A model generated the notes under the pieces. That model saw only the letters and a program-made list of their open reading frames with translations. It did no database searches and was not told where the DNA came from. A DNA stretch of 57,857 bases, from IMG/VR virus record IMGVR_UViG_3300043607_000048, positions 1 to 57,857 of that record; one strand, given 5' to 3'. The position numbers and the translations under genes were made by a program. Of this stretch, positions 46,686 to 55,643 are shown piece after piece (the first letter of the stretch is position 1; each line of letters begins with the position of its first letter). The stretch is from a virus.

Positions 46686-47750
46686 TTAAATCATGCCGAT
46701 GCGAACGCGCTCTAACCGGGCGCTACCGAAGGGAGAAAACTGGATCGCGGGATTATTCTTTCCAACGTAGTGAACGAGCTGCCCGTTCAAAAACTGGATC
46801 GCCGCTTTGTGCCGGTTGAAGGATTCCGTTTTGGCTTCCATGCCGTCAATACCCGCCATTCGCATCGACTGCCCTTCCTCAATGAGCGCCTCCAGACTTT
46901 GGATCAAAAGGTAATCGGTGTCCGTGGTCGCCGGTACCAGCTCCAGCTTCACGATTGCTCGTATGGGGATCGCTTGCGGAGTGATGCAGCCTTGGCTCAC
47001 CGGGCACGTGCAAGGGAGCGAGTTGAAGTAATAGCGTTTGTAATTCGCTACCTGCTCGCTCGGCTCCATCGTGAGGATCAAAGTTTGGGTGCCGGTGGTC
47101 GCGTCCACGGCCATGATCTGGATAGCGCCCACCGTGACATCTTTCTGGATGCCGGTCAGGCGGTTGAAAGCGTTGAGCGAAGTTGCGAACGGTGAGGCCA
47201 GCGTGACGTATTCGCCGATCACTTCATTATTTCCGTCCTGACTGTAAACCACGTTTCCGTTTTGGTCCGGGCCTTGGAACAAAACCCTTCGGGCGGATTG
47301 GATGTCGGCGGGATCGAGAGCGAACACCTGCAAATAAAACGGGAAGGTCGGCGGGTCAATGAACGCCACGGCATCATTGCGCGTGAAAGCGGTGGTCAGG
47401 CAATTGTGATTGAACTGCTGCCCGCAAATCTTCGGGAGCCTGCCGTTGCCGTAGCGGAGATACTCGTAGAACTGATTGTTTAGCTGGATGGGCCGGTTGC
47501 AGACATCAGCGAATTCGATGCGCGCCACTTCACGCGGGAGAGTCACGTAGGGCGTGAGTCGGGATGCTGTCATTAAGATTTCTGCCCATCCACCAAACCA
47601 ACCTTCGTCCCCCGCCTCCTTGGCGTAGAGCAACCGCTCTTGGACTGAGTTTACGAAATTACCAACGCTGACGACATCCTCACGGCAGAGTCCAACCAAA
47701 CCCGGACCCCTGCTCATTCGGAAATCAAAGAGTCGAAGTCTGTTAGGCAT
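46686..47750 (-). CDS. Tail/connector structural protein
   Basis: This 354-residue protein contains GWAEILMTASRLTPYVTLPR followed by EVARIEFADVCNRPIQLNNQ and FYEYLRYGNG. I recognise this from a conserved structural protein of podovirus-like environmental phages. The rest is strand-rich, fitting a tail-tubular or adaptor protein. The ATG at 47750 lies in a short gap after the Ig-domain protein. The family name is not certain. Confidence 0.62.
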   Translation of the reverse strand: MPNRLRLFDFRMSRGPGLVGLCREDVVSVGNFVNSVQERLLYAKEAGDEGWFGGWAEILMTASRLTPYVTLPREVARIEFADVCNRPIQLNNQFYEYLRYGNGRLPKICGQQFNHNCLTTAFTRNDAVAFIDPPTFPFYLQVFALDPADIQSARRVLFQGPDQNGNVVYSQDGNNEVIGEYVTLASPFATSLNAFNRLTGIQKDVTVGAIQIMAVDATTGTQTLILTMEPSEQVANYKRYYFNSLPCTCPVSQGCITPQAIPIRAIVKLELVPATTDTDYLLIQSLEALIEEGQSMRMAGIDGMEAKTESFNRHKAAIQFLNGQLVHYVGKNNPAIQFSPFGSARLERVRIGMI

Positions 47751-47783
47751 CTGATGTGTTTATCGGCTCAATGGCTAAAATAG

Positions 47784-49685
47784 TCAAAAGCTTTCGATGG
47801 TGACGCAATCCGGTCCCGCCCCAACTCCTGCGGTTCTAATGTACGTTCCTTGGGGCAAATCGCCCGTTGCTTTAACCCCTCCCCAAATGATTTGATCTGG
47901 CCCTATACCGATGCAGCGTATTTGGAACGTCCACGGATTTGAGGGTACAAAGTCCAATGAAATTCTTGGCGCGTTGTCTCCCAAAACCCCGGCGTGAATT
48001 TCAAACCCGGCGAAACTTCTAGCCGGTATGATGACTGCGGAGGGCTGAGGGCATCCAGTTCCCGAGAGCCAGTATTTAAGGTTTGCTGCGCCGGTGGTGC
48101 ATTTGACCGGCAGCGTTCCGTCCCATAACGGTTGACCGGTTTGCGGTGTGCATCCCGGGCACGCTCCAATCGCTGCCGTAAACGCGGCAAAGTCTTTTAC
48201 CCTCAGTTGTGCCGGTGCTGCCGGATCGAACACCGCCGATACCGCATTACCGGCATCTGCGCAACATGTCGCCGTCTGGTTGTTGACGATAGAGAGGAAC
48301 GTTGGGCCGGGTCCAAAGAGTTGCGTATAGGTACCGGAGGGATCAACGGGATCAACCTTGGCCAGAGTGTAAATCGCCGCCGTGACGTTGCAGAAAGAGT
48401 CAGCGATGGTCAAAAACCATGTCGCACCGTTAAATTGCAAAAAGGTTAAGCATCCCGATGCCTGCCACGCTCCAGCCGGGTAAAGCACGTTTTGATCTGC
48501 CGAAACAGCAAACCCAGCCATAGACTGACCGATGAAGTATTTGATTGGAAACCCACCGTTAAAGGAGTCCAAATCAAATATGCCATCCCATGCTGGGAAC
48601 GCTGACGGCACTGCACCGCCCAATGCCAATTCCGGTCCCCACAAAGCGACACACGTTGCCAAATCACAAATCCGGTAACCGATTTTACCAGCTACCGCTT
48701 GCGTGTATGCCTTGGAGCATGTTCGGCCCGCGCTGTCGGCAATCTGAACCGTGTAGGAGTACGAAGATGCAACGGTCGGGGTGCCGCTTAGAACGCCTGC
48801 GGTGGAGAGCGTCAAACCGGTGGGGAGCGCCCCTGATGTGGTCGTGAACGTATAAGGGCTGGTGCCGCCTGACGCTGTGAAAGTAAAGGTGAACGCGACT
48901 CCGGTGTTAGCTGACGGGATTGCGCTGTTCGTAAATCCTAGGACAAAAAGCGTGAACGACTTCACCATGAAGTTTCCACGACTGTTCACCACTCGGATGC
49001 TGAAAGCGTAATTTCCGGGCAGGGTCGGAGTACCAGACAAAAGGACCGTGGAGCCGCTTGACGATAACGTTATCCCCGGGGGCAGGCTCCCGCCAACGAT
49101 AGAGTAAGTAAACCCGGTGCCTCCGGTAACGGTAACGGTCGCGCTGAAAGGTCTGCCGACACATGCCGCCGTGTTGGAGAGTGATCCAAAGCAGACTTTC
49201 AAAATCTGCGCCTGCCGACATGCGTAGCTCAGTGCCTCCCGGTCGGCCAAGATTTGTGACTCGGCTACGAAAGCTCCAGCCGCAACCTGAAACGTGAACG
49301 ATGACCCATCTGGGCAAATCGCCGCGCATTGCTGGAGCGTGCTCAGGAAAAGAGGATCGCCTGATGGAGTCGTCGGCGTACCGGGAGTGCCGCCATCCGG
49401 TACCTGCGTGCATCGCTGGCCAAGCCGCGCAACACAAAGATCAGCCTCCTCCTGAGTAGTCCCTACGCACGTGATCACTCCGTTTTCCGTTTCACATTCA
49501 GCGCTCCAGTTGCCTCCGGGTGTCGGGCCAACGCCGCCCGGGCCAGTACCTCTGCCGGGAAGGATCGAGCCGGGACCGCTCCCGTACGCGAAGAAGTGAT
49601 TAACGTCTGGCGCTTCGGAACTGAGATTCTGGAACGGGTTAGCGTCATCCAGACACGGCGCTTTTATGGGGCAAGGCAATTTCAT
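47784..49685 (-). CDS. Cys-rich virion adhesin with two He_PIG Ig-like domains
   Basis: This 633-residue protein has two tandem putative-Ig (He_PIG) repeats at about 170-260 and 265-345, with GSLPPGITLSSSG and LSGTPTLPGNYAFSIRVVNS, then ALPTGLTLSTAGVLSGTPTV. Its C-terminal 250 residues are Cys- and Gly-rich with beta-strand alternation. Such domains are typical of surface adhesins, so it may be a receptor-binding tail protein. The true start is ATG 49685 (ATGA overlap with the upstream gene), not the TTG 9 bases before. Confidence 0.68.
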   Translation of the reverse strand: MKLPCPIKAPCLDDANPFQNLSSEAPDVNHFFAYGSGPGSILPGRGTGPGGVGPTPGGNWSAECETENGVITCVGTTQEEADLCVARLGQRCTQVPDGGTPGTPTTPSGDPLFLSTLQQCAAICPDGSSFTFQVAAGAFVAESQILADREALSYACRQAQILKVCFGSLSNTAACVGRPFSATVTVTGGTGFTYSIVGGSLPPGITLSSSGSTVLLSGTPTLPGNYAFSIRVVNSRGNFMVKSFTLFVLGFTNSAIPSANTGVAFTFTFTASGGTSPYTFTTTSGALPTGLTLSTAGVLSGTPTVASSYSYTVQIADSAGRTCSKAYTQAVAGKIGYRICDLATCVALWGPELALGGAVPSAFPAWDGIFDLDSFNGGFPIKYFIGQSMAGFAVSADQNVLYPAGAWQASGCLTFLQFNGATWFLTIADSFCNVTAAIYTLAKVDPVDPSGTYTQLFGPGPTFLSIVNNQTATCCADAGNAVSAVFDPAAPAQLRVKDFAAFTAAIGACPGCTPQTGQPLWDGTLPVKCTTGAANLKYWLSGTGCPQPSAVIIPARSFAGFEIHAGVLGDNAPRISLDFVPSNPWTFQIRCIGIGPDQIIWGGVKATGDLPQGTYIRTAGVGAGPDCVTIESF

Positions 49686-51793
49686 CGTGCGCAAGGAACA
49701 TTAACATACATACCCCGTTTAAACTCGCTGGCGTGCAAAAAGAATCCGCGCACGCGGCAGCTTCCTTTGATTGTCAGACGGCACTGAAATTGGTGAGCTT
49801 CATTCGAAGGCCGATCCATCTGCGTATCACAAATCGTTGGAGGATTAGGGAAGCCGATGGTCTGCCGGTACCCAAGACCTTGCTGTTTTAGGGGTACCGG
49901 ATACTGGAGCGGAGCCGGGCAAATCGGTGGGATGTTTTCCTGACAATCCCGGGCGCTACATTCCTTCCACGCAATCCACGGGATGTAACAGGAATAGCCA
50001 TCGGGCCGGTACTCCAGTGTGAATTCTACGGTGCCAGAGAGCCGATCAATCCACAGCTCGCCCCCCTGCAACTTCTTCATGGAGAAATCGTCACCCCAGT
50101 TGAACGCCGGGAATTCGATTTGCCACGTGATCCTTTTGTCGTCTGTCTCCACTAATCCAGCCTGCGTGAATTCCCAAAGCCAAATTCCGCCGTCCACACT
50201 GGACACGATAATTGCAAACGCTCTTTGCAATCCGCCAAAGTCGGCGGTGAACATCTGGAGTACCTGCAACCCCTCGTAGTGCCCCTCCCACACGGAAGCC
50301 AAATTGCTTTTCGGTTCATTGAGCGGCGTGAAGTCGAGCGGGAGGATCGCATCGTGGACGACTCCCTGACTGATCCGGCGCGGCAGCGCGCTCTGGAGCA
50401 TCCGGTTATTGAATTCGATACCTGTCGCAAACGAGAGTAGCGCCCGGTCGTTGAACTGGATGATTCGGTTTTCAGGATTGGAGATGGGCGTATTGCCGGG
50501 CTGTCCAAAATAACGAGTGGCGATGATCAGGCTCCGCACGCTCGGCTCCAGCGCTTGGTAATAAAGATCACCATTGACCGGCACCACACACCGATCCCCG
50601 GTTGCTCCGTTGGTGAGCTGCACAACCGTTTGCAGAGGAGCGTTGGTGGAGTTGGCGTTAATCCAGTCAGCGCGACTCACCGGCACTTTCAAAGAGTAAA
50701 TCTGTTTTCGAGTGGAGATGTAGAGCAACCCCTGCCCCAGTGACGCATCCAAATTGGCGGTGTGAGCGAGCGCCCGGATATTCCCGCCGTCGCTGGGAAT
50801 GTGGAAGCCGTCCCCGCCAAGCGCCAGCGGGTTCTCTGTCACCTTCAAAATCGAGTCCGTGAAATTATACGGCTTGGTCCCGGAGCTGGTGTTGCCAACG
50901 ATGTCTCCAGCGGTGTACGTGCGCTGATCCCCGAACACGTACCAAATGCGCTGCATGTAGTAATCCATCGCGTAACCGGCAGGCAGCTCTGAAACCTTCG
51001 GCGGTGCGGTCGCCACGGTGATCAAAACCAAATCCTGATTTGCAGCGCTCACCGCATACGCGGCATTGTTCGCGGAAGTCATCGTCATGGTCACCAATGT
51101 TCCCGCCACGGTGTTGACCAAGAATTGTCCCGTTTGCAAAGTCGTGCCGTGGTTCTGAATCACTACAGTGCTGCCCACTGGTGGGGTGGTCGTCCAGTTG
51201 AGCGCGAGCGTACCGCCCAACGCCGGTACAACAAAACTCGGCTGGTTGTTGGTGCTGATAATCTGCGGGCCTGAGTTTGGGCTGGAGTTGGGGATGAGTC
51301 CGTTTGATCGCCTGAGGGTCGTGCCGTCCCAAAACAAAGGCAGCGTCACGCCGTCGCCAGCTTGAATGACAAGGAATTGCTCTCCCTGACAAAAGTAACC
51401 GTGATCGACGTTGGTTGGATTCTTCAACCCGGATGCCGCGCTGAGATTGGTCGGCGCTGATCCATCCGGGAGCGCTTTATAGATCACTCCTCCCACCGAA
51501 AATATAAAGTAAGGATTGCCGTCCAGTGGTCGGTAAAGGAAGCCGCCTTGGTAGCCGATCGTACTCACAAGGGCTGGGTCCAGTATCCCGATAAGCTTGT
51601 AGAGCTGGAGCCATGCCGCACGCGGCTCAATGCCTCCATCCCGCACGCTGCCGTTGATAAGCCAAGCCAATTGATCACGCCGCAAGCCGTTGGGGTTTGC
51701 CTGAGTCGCTACCGTGGTCGGCTTTAGCGAGTCAACCCCACCTTGGAAATTGAGGGAGCCATCGGTTTTTATTGGCGAGCCGTTGTCTGCCAT
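49682..51793 (-). CDS. Tail-tubular/stabilisation-type structural protein
   Basis: This 703-residue protein's N-terminal block LRRDQLAWLINGSVRDGGIE and the following beta-rich segments (GGFLYRPLDGNPYFIFSVGG) match a widespread tail protein seen in podovirus-like genomes, comparable in role to T7 gp12. It starts at ATG 51793, divergent from the terminase gene with almost no spacer. Confidence 0.66.
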   Translation of the reverse strand: MADNGSPIKTDGSLNFQGGVDSLKPTTVATQANPNGLRRDQLAWLINGSVRDGGIEPRAAWLQLYKLIGILDPALVSTIGYQGGFLYRPLDGNPYFIFSVGGVIYKALPDGSAPTNLSAASGLKNPTNVDHGYFCQGEQFLVIQAGDGVTLPLFWDGTTLRRSNGLIPNSSPNSGPQIISTNNQPSFVVPALGGTLALNWTTTPPVGSTVVIQNHGTTLQTGQFLVNTVAGTLVTMTMTSANNAAYAVSAANQDLVLITVATAPPKVSELPAGYAMDYYMQRIWYVFGDQRTYTAGDIVGNTSSGTKPYNFTDSILKVTENPLALGGDGFHIPSDGGNIRALAHTANLDASLGQGLLYISTRKQIYSLKVPVSRADWINANSTNAPLQTVVQLTNGATGDRCVVPVNGDLYYQALEPSVRSLIIATRYFGQPGNTPISNPENRIIQFNDRALLSFATGIEFNNRMLQSALPRRISQGVVHDAILPLDFTPLNEPKSNLASVWEGHYEGLQVLQMFTADFGGLQRAFAIIVSSVDGGIWLWEFTQAGLVETDDKRITWQIEFPAFNWGDDFSMKKLQGGELWIDRLSGTVEFTLEYRPDGYSCYIPWIAWKECSARDCQENIPPICPAPLQYPVPLKQQGLGYRQTIGFPNPPTICDTQMDRPSNEAHQFQCRLTIKGSCRVRGFFLHASEFKRGMYVNVPCAR

Positions 51794-51831
51794 CTTGAAT
51801 GTGCTGTACCCTTATCGTTAGATTCCCACAA

Positions 51832-53739
51832 GTGAAAACGAATCGTAAAGGTTTCCCAAAATCCGGTCCCAATATGGAAAAGCCCGGTTCCGGCAGAAAG
51901 ATAGAGCTTTACGGTCTTTGGTGGAGAGAAGAAGCGCACCCGGTCAGCATCGAGCTGGCGATGATCGCAAAGGGAGGCGAGTGGGAAAAAGCGCTTGGTG
52001 GGAAAGCGGGCCGGGGCAACCTTTTCCATTACAAAAAGGCTATCGAACTGATTTGGCCAGACATCAAACAGCATCGCTGGTTTGAGTTGTTCCTGAGCAA
52101 CTGGCTAACCCACAAATACGTGGGCGTGATGGGGCCAAAGAATTCCGGCAAGTCAGCGTGTGCGGCCATCTTCCATTTGGTGGACTATTACGCGTTCCCC
52201 ACCTGCACAACGGTTTTGATTTGCTCCACTACCAAGGAGCGGCTGGAGGATCGCATTTGGGGCGACATCAAAAAGCATCACGGATTGGCGCTCCGAAGGT
52301 TCCGATGGTTGCCCGGGCATTTGATTGAGGGACGTCAACGGCTGGTAACCGATGACCGGGATCAGGACGATGACGGCGCGGGCAGGGATTTCAGAAACGG
52401 CATGATGGGTGTGCCGTGCAAAAAGGGAAATCAGTTCGTCGGCGTCGGCGACTTTCAAGGGATCAAAAACAAACGCGTGCGGCTCTGTGGTGATGAGCTG
52501 GGCGCGCTGCCCAAGACGTTCATTGACGCTATCGCCACGCTGGATGAGCAAGGTGACACCAAAGTAACCGGCATGGGCAACCCGGCGCAAACCACTGACG
52601 CGCTCGGAATCCTCTGCGAGCCGCATGTCTCCATTGGCGGCTGGGAAGGCGGCATAGATCAGACTCCAAAAACCAAAGTGTGGCGCACGCGATTTGAGGG
52701 AGGCATCTGCATCCAGCTCCCCGGCTCCGACAGTCCCAACATGGACGCTGATCCCGCCGATCCGGTTCCGTTCCCGTTCCTCATTACGCGCAAGCAAATG
52801 GAGAACGATGCTTTGACGTGGGGCAAAGACGACTGGCATTACACGATGTTCAACGAGGGCCGGATGCCCCGGGGTCAAGGTAGCCGCCGCGTCATCACTC
52901 GCCAGCTCTGCCTCAAGCACGGCGCGATGGAGGCACCCATCTGGAAGGATTCGAACCGCACCAAGATCACGGCGCTGGATGCCGCGTATCGTTCTGTCGG
53001 CGGTGATCGTTGCGTGTTCCTGACAATTGAGTTTGGAGAAGAAGCGGAGTCGGAGCCGGGCGAAATGTTGCTGGAGTCCATCATCAGCCAGACAAATCCC
53101 AACCGGGAGAAGCGGCAAATAATGGCGCTCCTGAACGTGGAGATTATACCGATCAAGGCCAGCGACTTCGAATCCCCTGAGGATCAAATCGTCATGTACG
53201 TGCGCAAGCAGCATGAGCTGATGAACCTGCCGCCAGAGAATCATTTCTTTGACGCGGGCATGAAGACTTCACTGGTAAGCGCGTTCGCACGTGACTGGTC
53301 CCCAATGGTCAACTCTATCGACTTCGGCGGGAAACCCACTGAGCGGCAGGTGTCCTCTGACATTGACGTGAGCTGCCGGGACTACTACTCCAAATTCGTG
53401 ACGGAGCTGTGGTACAGCGTTCGCCTGATCATCGAGGCTGGCCAATTCCGGTCCATGACCGAAGACGTGATGCTGGAAGGCTGCGCCCGGGAATGGAAGA
53501 CGGTCGGCGCGAACAAGATCGAAGTCGAAACCAAGGAGGAGATGAAGTTAAAGACGGGCCGATCCCCGGATTTGTTTGACGCGCTCGTTTGCGCCGTGGA
53601 GGGTGCGCGCCAGAAAGGTTTCAAGATTCAACGCATCTCCAATAAGGAACACCGGGAAATTGATCACCGTTGGAAATCCGAGATGCGGGACAAAGCCCGG
53701 GCCTGCTGGAAGTCTGGATCACTCAACCACAAACCCTAA
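51832..53739 (+). CDS. terL: Terminase large subunit
   Basis: The ATPase domain has Walker A GPKNSGKSA and a Walker B-like VRLCGDELGAL. The C-terminal nuclease half has acidic metal-ligand positions in ITALDAAYRSVGGDRC, FFDAG and SPDLFDALV. It cuts and pumps DNA into the head through the portal. The start is uncertain: GTG 51832 is used here; ATG 51799 and ATG 51874 are in frame. It is the only plus-strand gene in the right half and converges with 53736 on overlapping stops. Confidence 0.88.
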   Translation: MKTNRKGFPKSGPNMEKPGSGRKIELYGLWWREEAHPVSIELAMIAKGGEWEKALGGKAGRGNLFHYKKAIELIWPDIKQHRWFELFLSNWLTHKYVGVMGPKNSGKSACAAIFHLVDYYAFPTCTTVLICSTTKERLEDRIWGDIKKHHGLALRRFRWLPGHLIEGRQRLVTDDRDQDDDGAGRDFRNGMMGVPCKKGNQFVGVGDFQGIKNKRVRLCGDELGALPKTFIDAIATLDEQGDTKVTGMGNPAQTTDALGILCEPHVSIGGWEGGIDQTPKTKVWRTRFEGGICIQLPGSDSPNMDADPADPVPFPFLITRKQMENDALTWGKDDWHYTMFNEGRMPRGQGSRRVITRQLCLKHGAMEAPIWKDSNRTKITALDAAYRSVGGDRCVFLTIEFGEEAESEPGEMLLESIISQTNPNREKRQIMALLNVEIIPIKASDFESPEDQIVMYVRKQHELMNLPPENHFFDAGMKTSLVSAFARDWSPMVNSIDFGGKPTERQVSSDIDVSCRDYYSKFVTELWYSVRLIIEAGQFRSMTEDVMLEGCAREWKTVGANKIEVETKEEMKLKTGRSPDLFDALVCAVEGARQKGFKIQRISNKEHREIDHRWKSEMRDKARACWKSGSLNHKP

Positions 53740-54416
53740 TCACGGTGCTCAATGCCCGTGACGTTATCCCATCGCTGATCCCGGAGGTAAAAGGTAGGGA
53801 GCGGATTTTGCGTCGGCCAATTCGTGTCGGTAGTCCACTGCTTGAAGTTTGGAGACGACTGTAGAGAGTACATCCCTGCGTTGCTTTGCAGCCGGTAGAA
53901 AGCAGTCGGCAGATCGGCAATGTAGGTGCTGTTGGTTTCCCAATTGTCATTGGTTCGGGCGCTCACTCCCATGCTGATGAAGTTGGTCCGGGGTTGTGGC
54001 CAGCGCACGACTGGCGACATCTGGCTCTCCCATCCATCGGTCGCAACTATGGACACGGCAAACTCGTAAAAGCCCGGGTGCCAGAGATTGCTCACCGTTG
54101 CCCAAGTATTGGTGGTGAGGATATTGGTGTAGAAGCTCGGCAGCATGTTGCTGCGCACGTGGAGCGAGTAAGTGAATCCCGGAGATGACTGCCAAGCCAG
54201 AGTGATGTGGTAAGGTCCAAACCACGGCGGTCGAACTATAACGAGCGGTGCTGCCGTAGGTACCGGCGGCATCAAAACCGTATTGGTGGGAGCAACCTTT
54301 TTTGGAGCCGGTATTTTCTTAATCTGGTTCGCTTGGTCCCGTGGAGAACGAATGACCGCACCAGTAAGAACCAGTGCGGCCATAGCGAGACTAACGATTG
54401 CGGTGCGTCGGAACAA
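53736..54416 (-). CDS. Secreted or lipid-exposed protein with YRLQSS/FN3-like domains
   Basis: This 226-residue protein has a TTG start at 54416. The N-terminal MFRRTAIVSLAMAALVLTGA is a signal-type segment, followed by a Pro-rich linker. The rest has fibronectin-like strands (PYHITLAWQSSPGFTYSLHV) and YRLQSNAGMYSLQSSPNFKQ, then WTTDTNW, the repeat style of verrucomicrobial exported proteins. It probably acts outside the inner membrane or on the virion. The stop overlaps the terminase stop. Confidence 0.55.
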   Translation of the reverse strand: MFRRTAIVSLAMAALVLTGAVIRSPRDQANQIKKIPAPKKVAPTNTVLMPPVPTAAPLVIVRPPWFGPYHITLAWQSSPGFTYSLHVRSNMLPSFYTNILTTNTWATVSNLWHPGFYEFAVSIVATDGWESQMSPVVRWPQPRTNFISMGVSARTNDNWETNSTYIADLPTAFYRLQSNAGMYSLQSSPNFKQWTTDTNWPTQNPLPTFYLRDQRWDNVTGIEHRD

Positions 54417-54417
54417 T

Positions 54418-54816
54418 TTACGGCGTCGGTGTTGGGGTCGGGAGGTCGGGGATCAAATCGTCCACGACTTGCGCCTGAGCTTTGACTGCCGCCACAGCGT
54501 CAACAAGTTCCTGACTGGGCGTGCCGCCAGCGGCAATGACCGCTTCCAAATCCGTGATTTTCTGCAACGCCACTGCCTGAGCTTCTTCCAGCGCTTTGAT
54601 TTCAGCGGCGGTTTTCTGTTGCTGCGCTAGCACAGCCTTTAGGTCGGCGGCTAATTCTGTTTGAGTTGCCATGAGTCTTTTCTCCATTTCGTGAAGGTCG
54701 AATTTAGTTGCCAAGCCTGAATGTGCCTTCACCCAATCATGCTCACGCTCCCGTTGCTCCCTGCCCCTCTCTAATTCGTGGACAAGACGGGAAATTGATT
54801 CAATCAAACGATCCAT
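54418..54816 (-). CDS. Coiled-coil protein of the lysis region
   Basis: This 132-residue protein starts at ATG 54816. Long charged helices (LVHELERGREQREREHDWVK; ALEEAQAVALQKITDLEAVI) end in a Pro/Thr tail. It has no clear membrane segment, so it is not a typical inner-membrane spanin, although its position next to a small lipoprotein and a holin would suit one. Another virion or lysis role is possible. Confidence 0.55.
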   Translation of the reverse strand: MDRLIESISRLVHELERGREQREREHDWVKAHSGLATKFDLHEMEKRLMATQTELAADLKAVLAQQQKTAAEIKALEEAQAVALQKITDLEAVIAAGGTPSQELVDAVAAVKAQAQVVDDLIPDLPTPTPTP

Positions 54817-54819
54817 GCC

Positions 54820-54999
54820 TTACGGGATCAACACCCGCATGTTCCGGTTTACGGTGATCGTCGCCCAAGGCGATGACACGGTAACGGAAACGGCATTCGT
54901 GTCTTTCCCCAAAGCTTCAACGAGTTTGGTGATGTTTGTAGTGGAGCAACCGCACAGTACGATCGCGGCAGCGATTATGAGGGCACATTTTGTTTTCAC
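54820..54999 (-). CDS. 59-residue lipoprotein, possible outer-membrane spanin
   Basis: The GTG start at 54999 gives MKTKCALIIAAAIVLCGCST, with lipobox LCGC placing the lipidated Cys at residue 18. A 42-residue polar mature part follows (TKLVEALGKDTNAVSV...). Size, lipobox and the holin just upstream fit an Rz1-like spanin, though the mature part is not Pro-rich. Confidence 0.58.
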   Translation of the reverse strand: MKTKCALIIAAAIVLCGCSTTNITKLVEALGKDTNAVSVTVSSPWATITVNRNMRVLIP

Positions 55000-55038
55000 G
55001 GCGTTTACTTATGACCTATCCCGCGCCCGTGGCAAGAG

Positions 55039-55239
55039 CTATTCTTTAGCCTTCCACTTCCTAACAATACTCCAAAATGACGCCAATCCAACAGCGATGC
55101 CCACAACTAGGGATGCGTCCTTCAGCCATGCCTCTATATTTTGCTGGGAGATTACCGATCCCATTGTGACAGAGCCAATACCCACAGCCCCTTTTATCAG
55201 CGCCGTTTTCATGTCACGATTGTGAAGGAAGTTTGTCAT
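55039..55239 (-). CDS. Holin-like membrane protein
   Basis: This protein of up to 66 residues has two hydrophobic segments, ALIKGAVGIGSVTMGSVI and ASLVVGIAVGLASFWSIV, with a basic C-terminus RKWKAKE. This is the class II holin shape. An internal ATG at codon 10 could give a shorter form, the dual-start pattern used by some holins. No endolysin gene is recognised nearby. Confidence 0.68.
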   Translation of the reverse strand: MTNFLHNRDMKTALIKGAVGIGSVTMGSVISQQNIEAWLKDASLVVGIAVGLASFWSIVRKWKAKE

Positions 55240-55297
55240 CGGTCAAATTTATCGGGCTTTCTCAGACCGCACAGTAGGGTTTTACCTTAGTTGGTGC

Positions 55298-55630
55298 TTA
55301 CCCGTATACGACTACCTCAACCGGCGTGTTCGACAATTCGCCATCCGATAAATTGCCGTCTTTGTCCTGCGTAACCAAAATCAGCGTGTCGTTGTCCTGA
55401 CGGTAAAGGGTTACGAGCATCCCGGGTTCTTGCCATCCATCAACAGTGCTCCCGGCATTGCACATCAGGAAAGTTTTTTCAGCCGGGAACGCAGCCGATT
55501 TTTTTCCCGAATAATGCCCTTGTGATTCTCGGACCCAAAGGATTCCGACGATGCCGTCTTCAAGCACTGTGACTTCCGGGTTAGCGATGGAGTTTTGGCT
55601 AATGAGAGCGCGATATTTTTTGGTGTTCAT
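55298..55630 (-). CDS. Small virion-region protein, unknown
   Basis: This 110-residue protein starts at ATG 55630. It is strand-rich (GIVGILWVRESQGHYSGKKS; GMLVTLYRQDNDTLILVTQD) with no motif. It is encoded between a putative receptor-binding gene and the holin, so it could be a tail-fibre cap or chaperone. Confidence 0.55.
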   Translation of the reverse strand: MNTKKYRALISQNSIANPEVTVLEDGIVGILWVRESQGHYSGKKSAAFPAEKTFLMCNAGSTVDGWQEPGMLVTLYRQDNDTLILVTQDKDGNLSDGELSNTPVEVVVYG

Positions 55631-55643
55631 TTAATAGGTTTAC

